Positions 28,327 through 36,745 of a stretch of 64,000 nt of DNA are shown here, piece after piece. The position numbers were made by a program, and so were the translations under genes. The first letter of the stretch is position 1; every line of letters begins with the position of its first letter. The stretch is taken from assembly GCF_002007235.1 (NCBI RefSeq), contig NZ_MUHW01000001.1, positions 1-64,000 on the forward strand, read 5' to 3'. The notes below the pieces were generated by a model, which saw only the letters and a program-made list of their open reading frames with translations, searched no databases and was not told the origin of the DNA. This DNA comes from Oribacterium sp. C9 (GTDB taxonomy: Bacteria; Bacillota; Clostridia; Lachnospirales; Lachnospiraceae).

Positions 28327-29992
28327 ATATAATCCCTTTTTTTACAACATGATCGCCAAATTTAAGTCTTAGGGTTTTGGACAGCTCGTCAATCTTTTGC
28401 TTTTTCATCATACGCTTTTTTGACAAAAGCTTTTCTTTCTCCAATGAGGCAGAGTGTTTAATGAGATCATCAAAAGTCATCTGTCTGTATTCTCCATGAT
28501 CGAAATTGGTGGTTGAAATGCACATAAGTCTGATCTTATAACCCATGCCGAACAGACCTGTCTGAGAGGAGGGTAAGGAAAAATCACGATTTGTAGTGTC
28601 GATCCTGGTATCTGAAGTTCTCGCTGAATCGGAACCATATGTAGCATCTAAGGCGGTAGAAGGTTCAGAAGAAATATTTGAAGCAGGATCCGGATTAAAA
28701 CCTAATAAAAGTTCATACATCAAGTCCAAAGCCGCATCATATATTACTTCTGTATCATTTGTCGAATCGGAAAACTTTCTTTGTATAGAGCGACGTTTGA
28801 AATCATCAGTTTTAACCGTAAAGCCAATAGTACCTGCAAATAAACCATGCTTTTTCAAGCGACGTGAAACCTGTTCTGCAAGCTTTCTAAGAATTTTAGT
28901 CCCCTCTGTTTCCAGATTACTGATATCTATATCCTGAGATGTAGTTAACTCATTTGAGATACTTTTTGCTTCTTCAACATGCTCCGAAACTGAACTGTAG
29001 CTGTTGCCATTGGCAGCATTATAGATATAAAGTCCTGAGTTTTCACCCAGAACGGCTGTCAGAATATCAGGATCCATCACTGCTGCCTCACCGATGGTAT
29101 GTATACCTATCTTTTCAAGCTTCAAAGCAGTTTTACCACCACAACCAAAAAGAGAGCCTATAGGCTGCTTCCACATCTTTTCGGCGATCTCGGATGGATA
29201 GAGAGTGTGGATCTTATCGGGCTTTTCAAGATCAGATCCCATTTTAGCCAGTAATTTGTTAAGTGAAATGCCTACATTAACCGTGAAACCCAAGGTGTCT
29301 CTTATCTCATCTTTGATCAGAACTGCAGCATTTAAAGGAAAAGGCAGTAATTTTAGCAGTTCAGTTCTCTGTGCACAACCACTGTTTAAAATGTGGATAA
29401 GTGTTTCAAGTTTCTCTGAATCAGAGTACTTATAACATGTCTCATAAAGAGGTTCTTTAGTATCATCCTGAGTAGAAAAGGAAAATCTGAATTCATCAAG
29501 TAAGGTGAAATTTTTCAAAAGTTGAATAAGCTGAGAGCATTCTAATGATGAAAGTGGACCGATAGTCTCATCACGGTCATGTAAAGTACCATCTACAATC
29601 TGCTGAAAGATCAGGGATTTTATAGATTGTTCCATACCTGTAAGATCTAGAAAAGCTTCATCGATGGAAACCTGTTCCACTACAGGTGAATATTTCCTCA
29701 AAATATCTATAAACGCCTCTGAATACATTCTGTACGTGGTAAAGTCAGATTGTGCCAAAACAAGATCAGGACATAATTCCATGGCCTTTACAACAGGCAT
29801 AGCGGTTTTAATGCCGTAATTTCCGGCGGGAATAGATTTGGCAGTAATTATTCCATGACGTGTTTCGGTATCACCGCCAATAGCCGAAGGTATAGAACGT
29901 AAATCAATGGAGCCAGGATCATCCTTAAGTCGTTTTACGGCGGTCCAACTCAGAAAGGCAGAATTAACATCTATATGAAATATGGTTTTCAT
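28322..29992 (-). CDS. Y-family DNA polymerase (DinB/Pol IV-like) with large insertion
   Basis: This is a low-fidelity translesion polymerase, 556 residues from the ATG that gives MKTIFHIDVNSAF; a longer upstream frame is not family-like. The catalytic aspartate D8 and the SIDE motif (109-112) are present, as is GISLNKLLAKMGSD (241-254). Pol IV proteins usually have about 350-420 residues. Two extra regions explain the excess: about 95 residues (about 122-216) inserted in the palm right after DEAFLDLTGM, and a Ser/Thr-rich linker (about 445-490) in the C-terminal part. The frame is open throughout, so this is not a frameshift. The ribosome-binding site is weak. Confidence 0.88.
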   Translation of the reverse strand: MKTIFHIDVNSAFLSWTAVKRLKDDPGSIDLRSIPSAIGGDTETRHGIITAKSIPAGNYGIKTAMPVVKAMELCPDLVLAQSDFTTYRMYSEAFIDILRKYSPVVEQVSIDEAFLDLTGMEQSIKSLIFQQIVDGTLHDRDETIGPLSSLECSQLIQLLKNFTLLDEFRFSFSTQDDTKEPLYETCYKYSDSEKLETLIHILNSGCAQRTELLKLLPFPLNAAVLIKDEIRDTLGFTVNVGISLNKLLAKMGSDLEKPDKIHTLYPSEIAEKMWKQPIGSLFGCGGKTALKLEKIGIHTIGEAAVMDPDILTAVLGENSGLYIYNAANGNSYSSVSEHVEEAKSISNELTTSQDIDISNLETEGTKILRKLAEQVSRRLKKHGLFAGTIGFTVKTDDFKRRSIQRKFSDSTNDTEVIYDAALDLMYELLLGFNPDPASNISSEPSTALDATYGSDSARTSDTRIDTTNRDFSLPSSQTGLFGMGYKIRLMCISTTNFDHGEYRQMTFDDLIKHSASLEKEKLLSKKRMMKKQKIDELSKTLRLKFGDHVVKKGIIS

Positions 29993-30142
29993 ACTATAGG
30001 GAGTCCTTAAATCAAATATAAACGGTTTTATCAATATTAATATAGCACAAAAATTCAAAAAGCAAACATATATTTGCGTAAAAAACATAGACTTAATTTG
30101 TTAAAAATTAGATTATTTTAGTGACTTTAATTATTAATAGTG

Positions 30143-30148
30143 TATAAT
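30143..30148 (+). promoter_or_regulatory. -10 box of pckA
   Basis: TATAAT lies about 115 nt ahead of the pckA start. No convincing -35 box is seen at the right distance. Confidence 0.4.
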
Positions 30149-30262
30149 AAAACCCGGATAAGCTTGCGAGTAGTTCATCCAAAATGTGGAGTAAAGAGGA
30201 TTACGAGAACTCTTTTTTCCATAAAACTGGCAGATATTCAAAGAGAAAGAGGTAGAAGCAGA

Positions 30263-31876
30263 ATGGCAAAGATTGATTTAACGAAGTATGGCATTACTGG
30301 AACAACAGAAATTGTTTACAATCCTTCATACGAAGATCTTTACAAGGAAGAGAAGAAGGCTGGCCTTGAGGGATTTGAGGTTGGACATGATACAGAGCTC
30401 GGAGCGGTAGATGTATTCACAGGTATCTATACAGGACGTTCTCCTAAAGATAAGTACATCGTTATGGACGAGAACTCAAAGGACACTGTTTGGTGGACAA
30501 CTGATGAATATAAGAACGATAACCACCCGATGACAGAGGAAACATGGGCAGTTGTTAAGGATCTTGCAAAGAAGGAGCTCAGCGGTAAGAGACTTTTTGT
30601 AGTTGATGCATTCTGCGGAGCTAACAAAGATACACGTATGGCTGTTCGTTTCATCATGGAGGTTGCTTGGCAGGCTCATTTTGTAAAGAACATGTTCATC
30701 AAGCCTACAGCTGAAGAAGAGGCTTCTTTTGAGCCTGATTTCGTTGTTTATACAGCTTCAAAGGCTAAGGTTGAGAACTATAAGGAACTCGGACTTAATT
30801 CTGAGACATGTGTAGCTTTCAATGTTACAAGTAAGGAGCAGGTAATTCTCAACACATGGTATGGTGGAGAGATGAAGAAGGGTATGTTCTCTATGATGAA
30901 CTATTTCCTTCCACTTAAGGGTATGGCTTCAATGCACTGTTCAGCAAATACAGATATGAACGGTGAGCATACAGCCATTTTCTTTGGTCTTTCAGGAACA
31001 GGAAAGACAACACTTTCAACAGATCCTAAGAGACTTCTTATCGGTGATGATGAGCACGGCTGGGATGATAACGGAGTATTTAACCTCGAGGGTGGATGCT
31101 ACGCAAAGGTAATCAATCTTGATGCTGAGGCTGAGCCTGATATTTATAATGCTATCAAGAGAAACGCTCTTCTTGAGAATGTTACTGTTGATGAGAACGG
31201 TAAGCTTGATTTCGCTGATAAGAGCGTTACAGAGAATACACGTGTTTCATATCCTATCGATTTCATCGAGAAGAATGTTAAGAAGGTAAATCCTGTATCT
31301 GCAGGTCCACAGGCTGATAATGTTATCTTCCTTTCAGCAGATGCATTCGGAGTACTTCCTCCTGTATCTATTCTTACACCGGAGCAGACACAGTACTATT
31401 TCCTTTCAGGATTTACAGCAAAGCTTGCAGGTACAGAGCGTGGAATCACTGAGCCTACACCTACATTCTCAGCTTGCTTCGGTCAGGCATTCCTTGAGCT
31501 TCATCCAACAAAGTATGCTCAGGAGCTTGTAAAGAAGATGCAGAAGTCAGGGGCTAAGGCATATCTTGTAAATACAGGATGGAACGGTACCGGAAAGAGA
31601 ATTTCTATCAAGGATACACGTGGAATCATAGATGCAATCCTTAACGGTGATGTTCTCAAGGCTCCAACAAAGAAGATCCCTTATTTTGATTTCGAAGTTC
31701 CAACAGAGCTTCCTGGTGTAGATACAGGTATCCTTGATCCTCGTGATACATATGCAAATGCTTCAGAGTGGGAAGAGAAGGCAAAGGATCTTGCTGAGAG
31801 ATTCCAGAAGAACTTCGTAAAGTATCAGGGAAATGAAGACGGAAAGGCACTTGTTGCTGCCGGTCCTAAGCTTTGA
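30263..31876 (+). CDS. pckA: phosphoenolpyruvate carboxykinase (ATP)
   Basis: This enzyme interconverts oxaloacetate and PEP with ATP/ADP. In anaerobes it often runs in the carboxylating direction. The protein has 537 residues, matching the ATP-type family. The P-loop [14 protein letters not shown] lies near 244-257, followed by [18 protein letters not shown] and [11 protein letters not shown] are also present. The start at 30263 gives the conserved [10 protein letters not shown]; an in-frame extension of 41 residues upstream is not family-like. Codon use is strongly biased (for example frequent CTT, GTT and AAG), suggesting high expression. Confidence 0.97.
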   Translation: MAKIDLTKYGITGTTEIVYNPSYEDLYKEEKKAGLEGFEVGHDTELGAVDVFTGIYTGRSPKDKYIVMDENSKDTVWWTTDEYKNDNHPMTEETWAVVKDLAKKELSGKRLFVVDAFCGANKDTRMAVRFIMEVAWQAHFVKNMFIKPTAEEEASFEPDFVVYTASKAKVENYKELGLNSETCVAFNVTSKEQVILNTWYGGEMKKGMFSMMNYFLPLKGMASMHCSANTDMNGEHTAIFFGLSGTGKTTLSTDPKRLLIGDDEHGWDDNGVFNLEGGCYAKVINLDAEAEPDIYNAIKRNALLENVTVDENGKLDFADKSVTENTRVSYPIDFIEKNVKKVNPVSAGPQADNVIFLSADAFGVLPPVSILTPEQTQYYFLSGFTAKLAGTERGITEPTPTFSACFGQAFLELHPTKYAQELVKKMQKSGAKAYLVNTGWNGTGKRISIKDTRGIIDAILNGDVLKAPTKKIPYFDFEVPTELPGVDTGILDPRDTYANASEWEEKAKDLAERFQKNFVKYQGNEDGKALVAAGPKL

Positions 31877-31903
31877 TGCTTAAAATATAAAATTGTTCAT
31901 ATG

Positions 31904-31935
31904 AAAGAGGTGGATGTGTATCCACCTCTTTTTTT
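31904..31935 (+). terminator. pckA terminator
   Basis: AAAGAGGTGGA pairs with TCCACCTCTTT around TGTGTA, followed by T residues. Confidence 0.92.
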
Positions 31936-32176
31936 GTAAAAAAATATGCAAAATTGCGCAATTATGACCTGAGAATTATTGTATTATTTATAAATTAAAT
32001 GATACAATAGCAAAAAGGAAATACGTGAAGAGCATATTATATGGTCAAAAAATAAAGCATTGGATTTTTCAAGTGGTTATGAGTGTAGAGGTTCATGATT
32101 ATAAATGGACATGATAGTATAGTGAACTCAAAAATCAGAAGGATCGCTTTATATGTGTTTTAAGGGAGGGGAGAAT
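31936..32176. other. AT-rich intergenic region
   Basis: No gene or convincing RNA is visible. The region presumably holds the promoter of the HxlR-like reading frame that follows. Confidence 0.4.
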
Positions 32177-32554
32177 ATGGCCGATATAAAAGATGCAGAG
32201 AGATCCAGAACAAGTATCAAAGAAAAACTTTCAAATCCTGAAACAGGATTTGAGTACGCCTTATCATTGGTATCGGGAAAATTTAAAATGCCCATACTAT
32301 ACACTTTGTCAGTATATCCTACAGTAAGATTCAATGAGTTACAGAGATATATTCATGATATATCCTATAAAACATTAAGCAGAAATTTAAAGGAATTGGA
32401 GTGTGCAGGGCTTATCAACCGTAAGGAATATCCGCAGATACCACCAAAGGTTGAATATTCTCTTACTTAGGCCGGTCAGTCTATAATAATTATACTTGAT
32501 GAGTTTTCAGCCTGGGGTGAGCATCACATGGCTAAGCTGAAAAAAGCCCAATAA
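32177..32554 (+). pseudogene. HxlR-family regulator interrupted by an in-frame TAG
   Basis: The winged-helix DNA-binding domain is clear (KFKMPILYTLS, RFNELQRYIHDISYKTLSRNLKELE, GLINRKEY, KVEYSLT). The frame stops at TAG (32468-32470) after 97 residues, exactly where the family consensus continues SLTExG. Reading through the stop gives AGQSIIIILDEFSAWGEHHMAK, a typical HxlR C-terminal helix, up to TAA at 32552-32554. One base change (GAG to TAG) explains it. The lost helix is used for dimerisation in this family, so the product is probably inactive unless the stop is suppressed. The ATG at 32177 follows GGGAGGGGAG. Confidence 0.8.
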
Positions 32555-32610
32555 AGATTATATTGATGTGAAATATGTGGAGGAAACCGTTAAATAAGCG
32601 GATATTTGGA

Positions 32611-33078
32611 ATGGTTCGTATTTTATTTGTATGTCACGGCAATATCTGCAGATCTGTATCTGCAGAGTATATCATGAAGCATTTGATAGAGGATAAGTCT
32701 TTATCAGATGTGGATATCTTTATTGATTCGGCAGCTACTTCTCTTGAAGAGATAGGTAATCAGATTTATCTTCCAATGAGAAAGACTCTGGAAGCCCATA
32801 AGATTCCCATTGGTGATCATCGTGCAAGAAGAATAGATAAGTCAGAGTATGATGACTTTGATCTGATCATAGCTATGGATGATGAGAATATGTATAACCT
32901 GAATCGTTTATTCAATGGAGATCCATCCGGAAAGGTCCATTATCTAATGGAGTATACTGATACACCGGATGCCATTATAGAGGATCCATGGTATACACGA
33001 AGGTTTGAGAATGTTTACAAGAGCATACTTAAGGGTTGTACCGGACTGTTGGAAAAGATAAACACCAATCAGATTTAG
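32611..33078 (+). CDS. low-molecular-weight protein tyrosine phosphatase
   Basis: The 155-residue protein carries the phosphatase loop as VCHGNICRS near its N-terminus (cysteine nucleophile, CX5R) and the general-acid aspartate in EDPWYTR near residue 128. The start at 32611 places the loop at the usual distance from the N-terminus (MVRILFVCHGN). A longer frame from 32575 is possible but has no better ribosome-binding site. Targets are unknown; such enzymes often act on tyrosine kinases of polysaccharide export, none of which is nearby. Confidence 0.9.
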   Translation: MVRILFVCHGNICRSVSAEYIMKHLIEDKSLSDVDIFIDSAATSLEEIGNQIYLPMRKTLEAHKIPIGDHRARRIDKSEYDDFDLIIAMDDENMYNLNRLFNGDPSGKVHYLMEYTDTPDAIIEDPWYTRRFENVYKSILKGCTGLLEKINTNQI

Positions 33079-33176
33079 CTTTTAGATGCCGGTGTTTCGA
33101 AAATATATTTTCTGAAGTAAAAGTGCTGTTCGGACAGAAAGATAAGCTTTACATTAAAACCGGAGAGAATAAAAAT

Positions 33177-33255
33177 AAAGTCATCTCACTGTTTTTATGT
33201 TTAGATTCCAGTAGAAAAGCTGAAATCCAGACAAAAACAGTGAGATGACTTTTAT
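33177..33255. terminator. long inverted repeat, probably a bidirectional terminator
   Basis: A 20-bp arm (33177-33196, AAAGTCATCTCACTGTTTTT) is repeated inverted at 33233-33252. The 36-nt interior can also partly pair (GTTTAGATT against AATCCAGAC with wobble). T-rich sequence follows. It separates the phosphatase gene from the convergent thrH. Confidence 0.7.
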
Positions 33256-33299
33256 TTTATAATCTGAATTCTGAAAAATTTGATTAACCAGTAAAAATA

Positions 33300-33905
33300 T
33301 CATTCAGACATAGCATCTTTTATTGCAGCAAGAAGGTCATTATATTCCTCGAAAGCAGGAAGTTCAGGGTAATCGGCCTTGATCTTTTCGGTACTGCGGA
33401 AAAGAAAACCGGCCTTTGATGCCTGAATCATACCGAGGTCATTATAACTGTCACCGGAAGCGATAGTTTCATATCCAATTGACTGAAGAGCCTTAACAGT
33501 GGTGAGCTTGGATTTCTCACAGCGCATCTTAAATCCTGTAATCTCACCGCTTGGCGCAACTTCCAAAGTATTGCAGAAAAGTGTTGGGTTACCGAGTTTT
33601 TTCATAAGAGGTGATGCGAACTGCTCAAATGTATCGGAAATCAGTATCACCTGAGAGAAGGAGCGAAGCTCATCAAGAAACTCCTTTGCACCCGGAAACG
33701 GATCAATAGTAGCTATGACATCCTGAATCTCTTTAAGTCCGAGACCATGATCCTTAAGGATACCAAGTCTCCAGTTCATAAGCTTATTATAGTCAGGTTC
33801 ATCTCTAGTCGTTTTCTTTAATTCGGGAATACCGCTTGCCTTTGAAAAAGCAATCCAGATCTCAGGAACCAATACACCTTCAACATCCAAGCATGTAATA
33901 TACAT
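33300..33905 (-). CDS. thrH: ThrH-type phosphoserine phosphatase / homoserine kinase-like HAD protein
   Basis: The 201-residue protein belongs to the HAD superfamily. Motif I is CLDVEGVLVPE (residues 5-15), motif II is ILISDTFEQFA (about 91-101), the lysine lies in CEKSKLT and motif III is ASGDSYNDLGM (about 148-158). The VEGVL form of motif I and the short length are characteristic of ThrH, which dephosphorylates phosphoserine and can transfer the phosphate to homoserine. It is a monocistronic minus-strand gene between an inverted repeat and an alpha/beta hydrolase gene. Confidence 0.88.
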   Translation of the reverse strand: MYITCLDVEGVLVPEIWIAFSKASGIPELKKTTRDEPDYNKLMNWRLGILKDHGLGLKEIQDVIATIDPFPGAKEFLDELRSFSQVILISDTFEQFASPLMKKLGNPTLFCNTLEVAPSGEITGFKMRCEKSKLTTVKALQSIGYETIASGDSYNDLGMIQASKAGFLFRSTEKIKADYPELPAFEEYNDLLAAIKDAMSE

Positions 33906-34058
33906 ATTATCTCCATTCTTCCGACATAAGGGTCGGCATAGACATTAGTGAAAACAGAAGTATACTGTTCACTCTTACTTAACATGATTATTTAAAAATC
34001 AGTTTAAATGATACTAATATAATATTTTAAACAATAGGGTTTATGTAATAATAAATTA

Positions 34059-35027
34059 TTATGACTCACATAAAGCATGCTTCAGACGTTGAATCTTAGG
34101 TAGTTTACTGTCTATCCAGGTATAGAGATTTTTTCTGACTTCATCTTTATTAGTTTCCCATATCATTTCATGACGCTTTCCGGGATATATGCGCAAGCTT
34201 ACATCATGGCCTGTTCCATGCAGCCATGCGTAAACAGTAGCAGGACCTTTTCCATACTCACCGACCGGATCTGCACCACCTGCAAAAATATAGATAGGGA
34301 TGATGGGAACAGTCATAGCCCATTTATCCTCGCGTATAGAAATGAGACCTTTCAACATTTCATAATATGAACCTATAGTAAATTCGGTTCCTAAAGGATC
34401 AGATAAATGCTGTTCACATATCTCAGGAACAGAACAGCACCATGCAGCAGCATTAACAGGATTCACTATATCGCGGTTAAAAAGATCAGACATGAACTTA
34501 CCGTACTTAGTGGCAGGAGTCGTAGATCCGCTTATTTTCATATCAGCAGATACAACTCCGAGGGCTGAATAAAGTGAATAGTTAAAACCTGCTGTGCCGC
34601 TTAAAATCAAAGCGTCTACATCTGCTGGAAACCTGGTCACATATGAACGAGAAAGAAAGGAACCCATGGAGTGTCCGAAAAGAAGAACCGGAAGATCAGG
34701 AAACCACTTTTTTACTTTTAGAACCAAACGTCTAACATCATGAAGCATATAGTTCCAACCGTTCTTTTCACCAATACTGCCTGAATGATTCTGTGACTTA
34801 CCATGACCCTGGAGATCCAGCATGGCTACAGTATATCCGAGAGATGTCAGCTCTGAAGTCCATTCAAGATATCGTCCACTGTGACTCTGCATACCATGAA
34901 CGATGACCATGACAGCCTTTTGCTTCAGCTTTTCGTTTCTGTACAGACAATTATAAATTTTTCCATCACCATTTGCAGATGGAGAATACCATTCTCGCTT
35001 TTCCATAGTAGTTATTTCAATTAACAT
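34059..35027 (-). CDS. alpha/beta hydrolase (lysophospholipase/monoacylglycerol lipase-like)
   Basis: The 322-residue protein has the serine-hydrolase pattern: an oxyanion region VIVHGMQSHSGRYLEW (about 37-52), DLQGHGKS (about 73), the nucleophile elbow FGHSMGS (about 118-124), a late aspartate in GGADPVGEYG and the catalytic histidine in YPGKRHEMIWE. The HGMxxHSGRY motif resembles lysophospholipases and monoglyceride lipases. No signal peptide is seen, so it is likely cytoplasmic. Neither of two possible ATG starts (35027 or 35006) has a clear ribosome-binding site. Confidence 0.88.
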   Translation of the reverse strand: MLIEITTMEKREWYSPSANGDGKIYNCLYRNEKLKQKAVMVIVHGMQSHSGRYLEWTSELTSLGYTVAMLDLQGHGKSQNHSGSIGEKNGWNYMLHDVRRLVLKVKKWFPDLPVLLFGHSMGSFLSRSYVTRFPADVDALILSGTAGFNYSLYSALGVVSADMKISGSTTPATKYGKFMSDLFNRDIVNPVNAAAWCCSVPEICEQHLSDPLGTEFTIGSYYEMLKGLISIREDKWAMTVPIIPIYIFAGGADPVGEYGKGPATVYAWLHGTGHDVSLRIYPGKRHEMIWETNKDEVRKNLYTWIDSKLPKIQRLKHALCES

Positions 35028-35321
35028 TTCGAAAAGAGATGATAATTGAACCGAAATAAACGGCTCCTTTCCTTATAGAAATAAAATAGCAGCTGATAGA
35101 TCTTAAAATAACCTTCAGTAACAGGAATGAACAGATACAAGGTTATAAAAGAAATATAGAAGCATAGCTTATACATATAGTGATTCTATCATTGAAGAGT
35201 AATGCTTTCAACAAATGCTTATGGGATAGGAGCTATCATGAATCCACTTAACAAAGTTCGAAAGATGTTTTAAAATTCAGGTGAATTTTTCACAGATTAG
35301 CCATAATGGAGAGGTAAAACA
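35028..35321. other. intergenic region between divergent genes
   Basis: I see no coding frame, RNA gene or strong hairpin. The promoters of the alpha/beta hydrolase and of the DUF3783 gene must lie here. Confidence 0.4.
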
Positions 35322-35642
35322 ATGAAAAGTATACTGTACATAAATAAAAAGGATAAGAATAAGATCATAAAGGTAAAGTCAGTTGCTTTTTTAAATCGGA
35401 TCAGGATAGAAAGTACAGATGAAGGAGAAGCCTCTTTGTTACCGGATGACGCGGAGATGCTTATTATGAAAGGAATGGCAAGAAATGAAATGGAAAAATT
35501 CTTGTCTGACCTCAGAAAAAAGAGTATAAGCATAGCTTTAAAATGTGTTGAGACTGAAACAAACAGAGACTGGTCACTGCAGAAACTGTACGAAGAAATA
35601 AAAAAAGAACACGAGAGTATTGAAAAAATAAGGACTGATTGA
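35322..35642 (+). CDS. DUF3783 family protein
   Basis: The 106-residue cytoplasmic protein of unknown function shows the pattern typical of DUF3783: EMLIMKGMARNEMEKFLSDL, then KSISIALKCVETETNRDWSLQKLYEEI. A GGAGAGG ribosome-binding site precedes the ATG. It stands 65 bp upstream of the signal peptidase gene on the same strand and may be co-transcribed with it. No catalytic residues are evident. Confidence 0.75.
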   Translation: MKSILYINKKDKNKIIKVKSVAFLNRIRIESTDEGEASLLPDDAEMLIMKGMARNEMEKFLSDLRKKSISIALKCVETETNRDWSLQKLYEEIKKEHESIEKIRTD

Positions 35643-35707
35643 ATTATTACTTTCAGTTTGATAAACTTGAACCCGTGAAAATTCCAGTCTGTGGATGAAG
35701 GAGTATT

Positions 35708-36598
35708 ATGTCAGATAATTTTTTTGAGGTTGTTGATAAAGATGGCAACCCGGTTGACCCTGATAAGGATGATAACAAGAACCTTGAAGAAAACAAAAAT
35801 GGCATCAAAGGTTCAGAATCCGTGAAGTCAGGAAGTGAAACAGAAATAGAAATAGAAAAGGATTCCGTTAATTCAGAGAAAAAACAGGAAATGTCTGTGA
35901 AAAATCCTGTTTTAGCAGAAATTATAGACTGGATTAAAGTACTTTCTATTGCGGCAGTACTTGCATTCTGTATCAATAATTTCATTATTGCCAATTCAAC
36001 TATACCTACCGGTTCCATGGAAACAACAATTATGCCCGGTGCGAGAGTTTTTGGTTCAAGACTTGCCTATACATTTGGTGAAGTTCAGAGAGATGATATA
36101 GCCATTTTTAAGTATGGATATACCTGCAAGAATGATAAGCAGATGTACAGAGAGAATGATGAACATGCATGTCCTCTGTGCGGCAGAGAAGATAAGAAAA
36201 ACTCAGTTGTCTACTATGTAAAGAGAGTCATCGGTATGCCGGGAGATCACATTGAGATAAAGCAGACAGGAACGGCAGATGCATCTGAATTTCATAACAT
36301 TAATATAGGACTTAATCCGGATGGAACTACACCTGAGGTTCCTGTTGGAACAGTATATGTAAACGGTGTGGCAAAGGAAGAGGTGTATCTGTCTGAACCG
36401 ATGATTGTTGATGGCAGACAGTTTCCGGAAGTAGATGTTGTAGTTCCGGAAAACAGTTATTATGTTTTAGGCGATAACAGAAACAATTCCATGGATGCCC
36501 GTTATTGGGGAAAATATAACATGGTTGCCAGAGACAGAATGGTTGCCAAGGTATATGTAAAGTACTGGCCGTTAAATGACATCGGAGTAGTAAAGTGA
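35708..36598 (+). CDS. lepB: signal peptidase I
   Basis: This membrane serine protease removes signal peptides. It has 296 residues: an acidic cytoplasmic N-terminus (1-65), one membrane segment (about 75-95), the catalytic serine S103 in PTGSMETT and the catalytic lysine K172 in YYVKRVIGMPGD. Box E reads GDNRNNSMDARYWG. Between boxes C and D lies an extra segment of about 30 residues (137-166) with C140 and the C155-PL-C158 pair, resembling a small zinc ribbon, which most signal peptidases lack. A terminator follows. Confidence 0.94.
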   Translation: MSDNFFEVVDKDGNPVDPDKDDNKNLEENKNGIKGSESVKSGSETEIEIEKDSVNSEKKQEMSVKNPVLAEIIDWIKVLSIAAVLAFCINNFIIANSTIPTGSMETTIMPGARVFGSRLAYTFGEVQRDDIAIFKYGYTCKNDKQMYRENDEHACPLCGREDKKNSVVYYVKRVIGMPGDHIEIKQTGTADASEFHNINIGLNPDGTTPEVPVGTVYVNGVAKEEVYLSEPMIVDGRQFPEVDVVVPENSYYVLGDNRNNSMDARYWGKYNMVARDRMVAKVYVKYWPLNDIGVVK

Positions 36599-36610
36599 CG
36601 GAATGACCTG

Positions 36611-36642
36611 ATGAAAGGGGAGCGGCATTTGCCGGTCCTTTT
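36611..36642 (+). terminator. lepB terminator
   Basis: AAAGG...GCGGC pairs imperfectly with GCCG...CCTTT around ATTT, followed by T residues. Confidence 0.65.
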
Positions 36643-36745
36643 TCACATTTTATACACATAAAGTGGTTAGAATCCCATAAGACACAGTCTCAATGGATCA
36701 GATCACTAGGTGAGGTTATCATAACAAACAGAGAGGAAAAAAAGT

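Noticed and set aside
30185-30240. Possible attenuator in the pckA leader (AAAGAG...CTCTTTTTT)
   Set aside because: The stem is only six base pairs with an 11-nt loop, too weak to support without structural data.
32575-32610. Longer N-terminus of the tyrosine phosphatase
   Set aside because: The extra 12 residues are not family-like and the upstream ATG has no ribosome-binding site.
33036-33248. 70-codon frame overlapping the phosphatase gene end
   Set aside because: It overlaps the phosphatase 3' end and one arm of the long inverted repeat, and shows no conserved motif.
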